Source: Rhodobacter sp. TJ_12
GTDB taxonomy: Bacteria > Pseudomonadota > Alphaproteobacteria > Rhodobacterales > Rhodobacteraceae
Direction: 5' to 3'
DNA: 64,000 bases
Assembly (NCBI RefSeq): GCF_020023995.1
Contig: NZ_NRRD01000003.1
Span: forward strand, 62,001 to 126,000
Part shown: positions 38,437 to 46,000 of the stretch, piece after piece
Numbering within the stretch: position 1 is the first letter of the stretch
Layout: each line of letters begins with the position of its first letter
The notes under the pieces: model-generated
What the model was told of the DNA's origin: nothing
Databases searched by the model: none
Seen by the model: only the letters and a program-made list of their open reading frames with translations
Translations under genes and position numbers: made by a program

Positions 38437-41400
38437 TCAAGCGCTGCGACGCGCCAGCGGGCGCATGAAATCGACCAAGGCGCTTTCGCTTAGCGGCTTG
38501 GCGAAAAGATAGCCCTGCAAGACATTGCAACCGATATCGCGCAAGATCGTCGCTTGATCTTCGGTCTCCACCCCTTCGGCCACGGTTTCGATCCCCAAAG
38601 TCTCGGCAATCTCGACAATCGCGCCCACCAGCGCGCGCGCCCGGTCATCGCGCGCCACCGGCAAGACGATCCTTTTGTCGATCTTGAGCGCAGAGGGCGC
38701 AATTTCCATCAGCCCGATGATCGAGGCATGCCCCGACCCGAAATCATCGATCTCGATATCCACCCCGGCCTCGCGGATCAGGTCAAGATGGAAGCGGAAC
38801 GCGTCGTTTTCCTTTTCGATCAGGATCGATTCCAGCAATTCAAAGGTCACGCGCGTGTCGGGCGACACCATCTCGCGCGCCAAAAGCACCACATCGGGAT
38901 CATGCATCCGCCCCGAAGACACATTGAAGCTGATCTTGGGCAGAACGAAACCCTGTGCGCGCCACCGGCCCAGCGCATCGCGCGCCTTTTGCATCATGAT
39001 CCGGTCGATTTCCGACACCAGCCGCAATTGTTCGGCCACATGCATAAAGGCATCGGGGGCCAGCACCCCTTCTTGCGGGTGGTTCCAGCGCAAAAGCGTT
39101 TCGACGCCAATCAATTCGCCTGTGCGCGCGCAAACCTGCGGCTGGAAGAACGGTTCAAACTGGTCTTGGTCCAACCCCTCGTGGATTTCCACCGCCAAGC
39201 GGCGATCATTTTGAATCGCGGCATGCAGTTGCGGGGTGAAAAGCTCCATGCGGTTGCGCCCGCTTTCCTTGGCCCGATAAAGCGCCGCATCGGCAAACAT
39301 CTGGATATCGGGCCCCATCCCCGCAAGGTCTTGCGTATAGGCAATCCCGAAAGAGGCCCCGAACCGGCATTGACGACCGTCATGGATCAAGGGCGCGGCA
39401 AGGCCGTCGCGCACCCGTTCGACCAAGGCGCAGGCCTCGGCCTCGGTGGTGCCTTGCGCCAACAGGATCGAGAATTCATCGCCCCCGATCCGCGCAGCGA
39501 AATCCGCCCCGCGCAGATTGGCGCGCAGCACCTCTGCCACCCGCACCAGCACCATATCGCCCGCCTCATGGCCCAGCGTGTCATTGACATATTTGAAGTG
39601 GTCAAGATCGACCCGGATCAGCGTGCAATCAGTCGGACCCCGCTCTTGTGCGCGCGCCAGACGCGCGGCAAGGGTCTTGTCGTAATAGCGCCGGTTGGGC
39701 AGGCCGGTCAGCCCGTCATGCAAGGCCTGATGTTCGTTTTCGGCGCGCATATCCTCGGCCAGCCGATGCGCGCGGCGCAATTCCATCTCGCGCGTGACAT
39801 CCGCCGACACATCAGACAGGGCCGCCGACCACAACAATACCCCGGCATCTGAGCGTGGCGCCTTGGCCGAGGTTTCGACCCAGATCATGCCTCGGCTAGG
39901 ATGATCGAGCCGGAACCGTTTGCGCAACGGCGCCCCAGTGCGTGCCGAGGTGGCCAGCGCCTTTTGCAGCCCCGGCAGGTCCTCGGGATGAACGCGCTGA
40001 AAGATACCATCGCGCAACCGGTCAATCTCGGCGCGGCTATAGCCCGTCAATTCGTGGAACCGCGCACTCGAATAGGGGAAATCCGACCGGCCATCGGGGA
40101 ACATGCGATATTCAAAGATCGCCACGGTTGAAATATCGGCCACGAGGTTGAGCCGCTCATGCGCCTGTTTCAAATCCTCGACCGCTTGGGCGGCCCGGGT
40201 TTCTATTGCCATGCGTTCGGTCACATCGACGGCGCTGCCATACCAGACCACCGCGCCATCGGGCTGCGCATGCGGCACCGCCAAGGCATCGACCCAGCGC
40301 AGACCCTTTTTCGGATGCATGATCCGATAGCGCAATTCAAACGGCGCGCCGTCACGGCCACAGCGTTGCAATTCGGCCAGATGGCGCTCGGAATCCTCGG
40401 GCGGGATCCGGGCGAACAGGTTGCGCCCCTCGGCCAGAACCGAGGCACGCTCCACCCCCATCAAATCCAGCAAGGCCGCGCTGAGGAAATTGAACGTGAT
40501 CCGCCCCTCGGCCGACATGCGGCATTCGTAAATCGCAACCGGCGCGCGCTCGGCCATTTTCAAGAAGCGATCATTGGCCCGGCGCAAGGCGGCGGCGGCC
40601 TCGGCGGCCTGCCGCTCGGCGCTGGCTTGCTCGGTTACATCGACGACATTGCCATACCAATCGAGCGAGCCATCGGCGTGCCATGACGGCTTGGCGAACA
40701 CCAAAAGATCGCGCGGCCCGCGGGTGGGATGGTTCACCCGGGGACGAAAGCTCAGCGGGCCCCGGGTCGCGATCGCCTCTTTCAGCGCCTGCTTGAAAGT
40801 TTCGCGGTCCTCTGGCGGCACATGCGAAAAGACCGCCGCGCCATCGGCCTCGATCTCGGCGGCGCTGACGCCGGTCATCTCGGGCAATTGGGCGCTGAAA
40901 TAGCGATAGTGCATCGTCGGCGCGTCTTCCGTCACGCGGCATTCGAAAATCGCACCGGGGGCGTTTTCGGCCATCGTGACAAAGCGATCATGGGCTTCGT
41001 GCAGGGCCTGTGCGGCCTGTTCAAGGCGTTCTTCATTGGCCTTAAGGTGGTGGATATCGGTCAGGCTGCCACAGAGCAAAAGCGGACGCTCTGTGCCGAC
41101 CCGCTCGATCCGGCGCGCCATGCCGGTGAACCAGCACCAACTGCCATCGGCGCGGCGTAGCCGGAAGCTGTGCTTGTATTCCGAAATCGCCCCGCTTTCG
41201 AGCGCACGCAAATCCGCAGCCGCACCGGGCAGGTCATCGGGGTGCATCAGGCTGCGCAATGTGGGCCGGTCGATCACCATCTCGGGGCTATAGCCCAGAA
41301 TGCGCGACAGATGCGCCGCGATCTTGCCGCGTTTGTGATCGGGGTAAACATACCACGGCACAACATTGCTGTTCTGGGTCGAGTGCCGCAAGATATCGGC

Positions 41401-42690
41401 AGCTTCTTGCGCCTCTTCGCGGGCCTTTTGGGCGTCGCGCACCGCGCGGGCAAGGTCTTCCTCATGCGCGCGCCGCTCGGTGATGTCGAAGGTGGCCCCA
41501 CAAACCAGTTCGGGCCGTCCTTCGGCGGTTTTCCCGATCGGCACCCCCACAACGGTGCACCAGACCCAATGCCCCTGCTTATGGCGCAACCGGATATCGG
41601 CGCGCCCCATCGGCTTTTGACCGGTGAACAGCGCGGCCATTTCCGTCTGCGCCAGCGCCTGATCATCCGGGTGGATCAGCGAAAACATCTCGCCGATATC
41701 CTTGCTGACCTCATCGCCGGTATAGCCGGTGATCGTGCCGAATTGGTCAGAGCGGCTAAACGCCCCCGTCGCCGGATCAACATACCAAGGCGCGACCCCG
41801 GCGAAATCGATCGCCAGATGCAAAAGACGCTCGCTCTTTTCAGCGTCGCGGCGGGCTTGGCTGGCCTCGGCAAGCGCGTGTTTAAGACGGTCTTCATTGC
41901 GTTTGCGCTGGGTGATTTCGGACAGGCTGCCCGCAATCTGCACGCGCCCGTCCGCGCTCGCAGCGCGCCGCGCAACCGCCTGAAACCACTTGTAATCGCC
42001 TTGCTTACAGCGCAGCCGATAGTCGATCTTGAAAAGCGCACGCTGCCCCGTCAGCAAGGCTTCCATCTGCGCGATGGTCTTCGGGCGGTCTTCGGGGTGC
42101 AGCCGGTCCCGCACCCATGCGCTGCTCAGATGCGCCTCGCCGGGGGCAAAGCCCAACAATTCGAAATAGGCCCCGGTGGCGCGCATCACCCCGGTTTCGG
42201 GCTCAAACAACCATTGCGCAAACCCCGCATCGGTCGCCGATAGCTGCAATAGGCCCGGGGCGATCTCTGCGGTGGAGAGGGCGTCGGTCGGTGCGGGCAG
42301 TGGTGGCGGTGCGGCGGGCGTGCTGACCGGCGGCAAGGCGAGGATCGGCCCCTGCACCCCGGCAGGGCGGTGCAAGGTCAGATCAAGCGGCTGGCCCGTG
42401 CCGGGCGCGCGCGGCAAGACCTGCACCGCAAGCGGGGCCTGCGCGGCTTGCCCAAGCCCCTGCACCACATCGCCCCAATCGGGGGACACAGGGTTCGCGC
42501 CCTTCGGCGCGACGGCGCGGGCCGCGAACAAATCCCCCCACAGACCGGGTGCGCGGGCTGCGGGATCGCGCGCCGTCAAACGGGCTGCGGCCGCGCTTTC
42601 TGCCAAAATCTCCCCTTGCGGCGAAAACAGCCACGCCGGGGCCGTTTGCCCCCGCACCAAGTGAGCATAAAGTTCCGCGCCAAAGTCCAT
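38437..42690 (-). CDS. Giant multi-PAS GGDEF-EAL c-di-GMP signalling protein (copy 2)
   Basis: The 1417-residue product is organised like copy 1. An N-terminal divergent region with a Pro/Ala-rich linker (about residues 1-150) is followed by about six PAS/PAC modules and a GGDEF motif RIGGDEFSIL at about residue 1069 with I-site RGAD. The EAL domain has GVETLLRW at about 1197, DIEIDDFGSGHAS, LKIDKR and AEGVET. Its GGDEF-EAL half is very close to that of copy 1, even at nucleotide level (for example ttcaaatatgtcaatga is shared), while the N-terminal PAS modules have diverged. ATG 42690 starts MDFGAELYAHLVRGQ; a GTG 15 codons upstream is an alternative. Soluble; signals unknown. Confidence 0.93.
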   Translation of the reverse strand: MDFGAELYAHLVRGQTAPAWLFSPQGEILAESAAAARLTARDPAARAPGLWGDLFAARAVAPKGANPVSPDWGDVVQGLGQAAQAPLAVQVLPRAPGTGQPLDLTLHRPAGVQGPILALPPVSTPAAPPPLPAPTDALSTAEIAPGLLQLSATDAGFAQWLFEPETGVMRATGAYFELLGFAPGEAHLSSAWVRDRLHPEDRPKTIAQMEALLTGQRALFKIDYRLRCKQGDYKWFQAVARRAASADGRVQIAGSLSEITQRKRNEDRLKHALAEASQARRDAEKSERLLHLAIDFAGVAPWYVDPATGAFSRSDQFGTITGYTGDEVSKDIGEMFSLIHPDDQALAQTEMAALFTGQKPMGRADIRLRHKQGHWVWCTVVGVPIGKTAEGRPELVCGATFDITERRAHEEDLARAVRDAQKAREEAQEAADILRHSTQNSNVVPWYVYPDHKRGKIAAHLSRILGYSPEMVIDRPTLRSLMHPDDLPGAAADLRALESGAISEYKHSFRLRRADGSWCWFTGMARRIERVGTERPLLLCGSLTDIHHLKANEERLEQAAQALHEAHDRFVTMAENAPGAIFECRVTEDAPTMHYRYFSAQLPEMTGVSAAEIEADGAAVFSHVPPEDRETFKQALKEAIATRGPLSFRPRVNHPTRGPRDLLVFAKPSWHADGSLDWYGNVVDVTEQASAERQAAEAAAALRRANDRFLKMAERAPVAIYECRMSAEGRITFNFLSAALLDLMGVERASVLAEGRNLFARIPPEDSERHLAELQRCGRDGAPFELRYRIMHPKKGLRWVDALAVPHAQPDGAVVWYGSAVDVTERMAIETRAAQAVEDLKQAHERLNLVADISTVAIFEYRMFPDGRSDFPYSSARFHELTGYSRAEIDRLRDGIFQRVHPEDLPGLQKALATSARTGAPLRKRFRLDHPSRGMIWVETSAKAPRSDAGVLLWSAALSDVSADVTREMELRRAHRLAEDMRAENEHQALHDGLTGLPNRRYYDKTLAARLARAQERGPTDCTLIRVDLDHFKYVNDTLGHEAGDMVLVRVAEVLRANLRGADFAARIGGDEFSILLAQGTTEAEACALVERVRDGLAAPLIHDGRQCRFGASFGIAYTQDLAGMGPDIQMFADAALYRAKESGRNRMELFTPQLHAAIQNDRRLAVEIHEGLDQDQFEPFFQPQVCARTGELIGVETLLRWNHPQEGVLAPDAFMHVAEQLRLVSEIDRIMMQKARDALGRWRAQGFVLPKISFNVSSGRMHDPDVVLLAREMVSPDTRVTFELLESILIEKENDAFRFHLDLIREAGVDIEIDDFGSGHASIIGLMEIAPSALKIDKRIVLPVARDDRARALVGAIVEIAETLGIETVAEGVETEDQATILRDIGCNVLQGYLFAKPLSESALVDFMRPLARRSA

Positions 42691-42796
42691 CAAACCGTTC
42701 TCGCCTAATCTTGAGACAGGTCCTTGATCTGGCACAGGTGCTAATTTTGCCCTTAAGGCTTCGCAGGTGTTTCAAATTGCGCGCTTTTCCCGCGCG

Positions 42797-43918
42797 TCAT
42801 TGCCCCGGCGGCTGGGTGTCCGGCACCATGCCTTCGACCGCGCGGCAATTGGCCCCCGGCCCCGAGGTGCAGGGCTGAAACACAAAGGGGCGCGCCCGCG
42901 ACCGGCCCGGTTTGCCAAACATCGCCCGCTTCCGCCCGCCGCTTTGGCAAATCCGCGCCCACATCTGTGCGCCTTCGCGCATCGTCAACAGCGGGCGGCA
43001 CGGCACCTGCGCCAGCCCCGCCAGATCGGGCGGCAGGCCCGGCACGTGCTGTTGCGCGGCATAGCGCGCGGTTTTCGGCTTCAAAAGCAAGGTTTCACAG
43101 GCCGCGCCCTCGGCCGAAATGATCTCATGCCGCGCAAGCAGCAAATGCACATAGCCGATCTGTTCACACGGCGCGAGCCGCACCGTCGCCCCGTTCAAAA
43201 GCGCCGCCGCCGGCACCAGCCGTTCGGGCCCGTTCGGCCCCGGCTCGGTCAAAAGCACCCGATGCTGACGGCTCAGCATCAGCGCGCGGGTGTTGCCCAG
43301 AACGCCCGGCGCGAACCAGATCGGGGTCGAGCGGCCCCGCCCCGCCACATCAAACCGCCCGATCCAGCGCAGCGGCTGGGGGCCATTGTCGCGCGTCACA
43401 ACCAGATCGCCCGGGCGCAGCGTGGCGATGGGTCGCGGCCCCTCGGGCGTATCGATCCGGCTGCGCAGATCGAAACAGGGCGCCTGATAGGTGGTGGCAG
43501 ATTGGTCCGTGGTATAAAACCCCGGCGGGTTGCCCGCGTCGAAATTGCCCCAATACCAGCTTTCAAGATCGAAATCAGGGGTCCAGACGATCTGCACCAT
43601 ATCGCCATTGGTATCGAGCCCCTCAAACACCACCGCATAGCCGGTGTCGCCGCCCAGATCGATGTAATCCGACCGGATCACCGTCGCATCCTCGATCGTG
43701 GTGCCGCCATTGCCCGCGAAGGTCAGCGTATAGGTATCGCCGGGCGAGAAAATATAGGGCGTCGGGTCGCCGGGTTGCGAGGTGATCACCAAATCCTTGC
43801 TGGAGTTTGGCGGGTAGTCAAAGGTCGATGTCCCCGGCCCCGAGCCGATATTACTACCGGTGGCCCCGGCAAATTGTTCGTTGATGGCATAGATCGTCAG
43901 GGGCATGCGGACCGGCAT
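42797..43918 (-). CDS. Hint (hedgehog/intein) domain protein
   Basis: The 373-residue product has an N-terminal beta-rich region (about residues 1-145, Gly/Thr/Asp-rich; TPYIFSPGDTYTLTFAGNGG). A Hint domain starts at the nucleophilic cysteine in APCFDLRSRIDTPEG and continues with ATLRPGDLVVTRDNGPQPLRWIG, SRQHRVLL (the conserved His) and EIISAEGAACETLLLKP. Rhodobacterales carry many secreted Hint_2 proteins of unknown role; self-cleavage is the family precedent. After the usual domain end (CRPLLTMREG) there is an extra tail of about 55 basic then Pro/Gly residues with two cysteines. No classical signal peptide is seen. The gene is on the same strand as, and 106 bases before, copy 2 of the GGDEF-EAL gene. 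Confidence 0.85.
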   Translation of the reverse strand: MPVRMPLTIYAINEQFAGATGSNIGSGPGTSTFDYPPNSSKDLVITSQPGDPTPYIFSPGDTYTLTFAGNGGTTIEDATVIRSDYIDLGGDTGYAVVFEGLDTNGDMVQIVWTPDFDLESWYWGNFDAGNPPGFYTTDQSATTYQAPCFDLRSRIDTPEGPRPIATLRPGDLVVTRDNGPQPLRWIGRFDVAGRGRSTPIWFAPGVLGNTRALMLSRQHRVLLTEPGPNGPERLVPAAALLNGATVRLAPCEQIGYVHLLLARHEIISAEGAACETLLLKPKTARYAAQQHVPGLPPDLAGLAQVPCRPLLTMREGAQMWARICQSGGRKRAMFGKPGRSRARPFVFQPCTSGPGANCRAVEGMVPDTQPPGQ

Positions 43919-43994
43919 TCAAAGAGAGACGCCGATCTTTACCTTTGACTCAGTTAAGACCCCCTTACCAAAGGCGTTTTGCGCGGGTGCGGCA

Positions 43995-44585
43995 TCACCC
44001 GCCCATGCTGCGCACGCCACTTGTGCTGCGCGTGGCAGATGATCCAAACCCACCGCGCTGCGCCGCCGTCGCCTTGGTCAGCGGCGGCTTGCCGATGGTG
44101 GTGGGCGCCTTGGCAAAGGCCCCTGCCCCCACCTTGCCCTTGCCGGTGTTGTTGGCATAGCTCGCCGTGCCGGCCGGGTTGGTGAACCGGCCATCGGCGG
44201 TGCGGTGCAAAGGCTGCGCGCCAAAGCCGCGCCCGCCGCCCAGCATATTGCCCATCAGATAGCCCGCCAAAAGCGGCATGAAGATGCTGCCCATGCCGCC
44301 GCCGGTCACCTGTTGCTCGCTGCCGCAATTGCCTTCGCCATATTGCGCTTCGCACACCTCTAGGCTGTCATAGCGCGGCGCGGTCTCGGCATTGAGCGCT
44401 TGCGCTTCCTCAAACCCCTTACGGCAATCGTCTTCGGAAAAAAGGCTGCCCGATCCGGTGGCATCCAGACAGCTTTGCAAATCGGGGAAAGCCTGCGCAT
44501 CGACGGTTTCTTCGCGGCACCCCGCCAAGGCAAAGGCCGTGGCGCCAACCAAGAACAGGGCGACAGAGGTGGAACGTTTGGACAT
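43995..44585 (-). CDS. DUF1190/YgiB-type lipoprotein
   Basis: The 196-residue product has a lipoprotein signal (MSKRSTSVALFLVGATAFALAGC, lipobox LAGC), then the DUF1190 pattern. Cysteines occur in LQSCLDAT, EDDCRKGF and EVCEAQYGEGNCG, followed by a Gly-rich membrane-prone segment (MPLLAGYLMGNMLGGG) and a disordered Gly/Ser/Thr-rich tail. E. coli YgiB is the model. It follows the YgiC-like ATP-grasp gene by 27 bases, the conserved partner, so the two act together in an unknown envelope or glutathione/polyamine-related process. Confidence 0.85.
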   Translation of the reverse strand: MSKRSTSVALFLVGATAFALAGCREETVDAQAFPDLQSCLDATGSGSLFSEDDCRKGFEEAQALNAETAPRYDSLEVCEAQYGEGNCGSEQQVTGGGMGSIFMPLLAGYLMGNMLGGGRGFGAQPLHRTADGRFTNPAGTASYANNTGKGKVGAGAFAKAPTTIGKPPLTKATAAQRGGFGSSATRSTSGVRSMGG

Positions 44586-44612
44586 GGGTTTCTCCGAGTA
44601 GTCGCAGGTGGG

Positions 44613-45839
44613 TCAGTCGCGGATGAAATGGGGTTTGAAGCGAGACAGATCCTGCGTGATCCGGCTGCGGTCTTCGCGGATACCAAGCGCGGTGCAGGTC
44701 TCGCCCACGATCCACGCCCCCAAGACCGGGCGAAACCCGCCCATCACCGGCAATGGCTGATAGGCCTGCACGATCTTGGGATGCTGGTCATAGCTGGTAT
44801 CGGGGGCGATTTCGGGTGCCCCATCGGCGGGATGAATGGCGATCGAGGCGCCTTCGCGCGAAAAGATCGGCTTGGTCACATGCCCCGCCTCAAACGCCTT
44901 GGCGGCGCGCGCAAACCGCACCGCGACCTTGGGCGCCAATTGGCCACTACCTTCCAGTGCGGGGGCGATATCCTCTTCGAAAAAGGCGGGCAGCAGGTTT
45001 TGATGCCCCTCGAACATCTCCCAGAGCACCGGTAAAATGCCTTTGTTCGACAAGATCGCTTTCCATGGCGGTTCGATCATCAAACACTGCGCGCTACGCA
45101 GATGCGCGGCAAATTCGTCGCGCAGCAGGTCTTCCCAAGGATACAGCTTGAACAACGTGCCGATCACCCGGTCTTGGTCATCCAGAAACTGGCCCTCGTC
45201 GCTCAGCGCGATCTTTTCCAGATCGGTGTAATGTGCGCCCATCCCCGCTTCGCGCGCGGCCCAGCCCAAGGCTTCAACCGTGGCGTAATCCTCGGGCGCG
45301 CCAGAAATCGCGGTGAAATGCAGCTCGGTTGCCGGTTCAAACAGATCGGCAAAACGCGCGACCAAAGCCTCATGCAGGCCATTGAACTGGTCATCGCCCT
45401 CTTGCAGCACGCCCGCCGCGATCTGATCTTCCAGCCACTGCCATTGAAACGCGGCGGTCTCATAAAGCGAGGTCGGCGTATCGGCGTTATATTCCAGAAG
45501 CTTGGCAGGACCTTCGCCATCATAGGCGAAATCGAACCGGCCATAAAGCGCGGGCCAGCCGTCGCGCCAGCTTTCGGCAATGTAATCACGATGCGCTTCG
45601 GGGATGGCCAGCTTATCCAGCAGCTCTTCGCTTTTGAGCACATGATCGACCGCTTGCAGGCACATCTCATGCAAATTGGTGGCCGGGTCTTCGATCTGGT
45701 CTTCGATCTCGCGCAGGGTGAAGCAATAGGCAGAGCTTTCCTCCCAATAGGGTTCGCCATGCATATCGGCGAAGGTAAAGCCTTGCTCTTCGGCCTTGGC
45801 GCGCCAATCAGGGCGTTCGGGCAGATCGATCCTTTGCAT
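44613..45839 (-). CDS. Glutathionylspermidine-synthase-like ATP-grasp protein (YgiC/YjfC family)
   Basis: The 408-residue product matches the C-terminal synthetase domain of Gsp synthetase/amidase but lacks the amidase half, like E. coli YgiC and YjfC. Landmarks are FDFAYDGEGPAKLLEYNADTP, the LYPWEDLLRDEF segment, EPPWKAILSNKGILPVLWE, KPIFSREGASIAI and GAWIVGETCTALGIREDRSRIT. ATG 45839 is preceded by AAGGGAAG. YgiC-type proteins have been reported to lack glutathionylspermidine synthase activity, so the substrate is open. It is the first gene of the pair with the YgiB-like lipoprotein. Confidence 0.9.
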   Translation of the reverse strand: MQRIDLPERPDWRAKAEEQGFTFADMHGEPYWEESSAYCFTLREIEDQIEDPATNLHEMCLQAVDHVLKSEELLDKLAIPEAHRDYIAESWRDGWPALYGRFDFAYDGEGPAKLLEYNADTPTSLYETAAFQWQWLEDQIAAGVLQEGDDQFNGLHEALVARFADLFEPATELHFTAISGAPEDYATVEALGWAAREAGMGAHYTDLEKIALSDEGQFLDDQDRVIGTLFKLYPWEDLLRDEFAAHLRSAQCLMIEPPWKAILSNKGILPVLWEMFEGHQNLLPAFFEEDIAPALEGSGQLAPKVAVRFARAAKAFEAGHVTKPIFSREGASIAIHPADGAPEIAPDTSYDQHPKIVQAYQPLPVMGGFRPVLGAWIVGETCTALGIREDRSRITQDLSRFKPHFIRD

Positions 45840-45922
45840 GCGCTTCCCTTTCTGCGGCACGCGGCGCGGGGCCGCGCGGTCTTCGCCCTATATGGGGTGC
45901 ATGGGCGCGGTTGTGAACCGCG

Positions 45923-45974
45923 AAACGGCCCCAAGGGGCCGGTTATGGATCGGGCCGAGGTTTCCCCCGGCCCG
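45923..45974 (-). terminator. Double-hairpin terminator after the RND efflux operon
   Basis: Two hairpins follow the permease stop on the minus strand. The first has a 10-bp stem (cgggccgggg / cctcggcccg) closed by a GAAA tetraloop (45951-45974). The second is cggcccc-tt-ggggccg (45926-45941), followed by TTT. The tetraloop cap suggests a stable mRNA 3' end. Confidence 0.65.
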
Positions 45975-46000
45975 GATCATCAGTGCAAGTGTCGGCTTGG

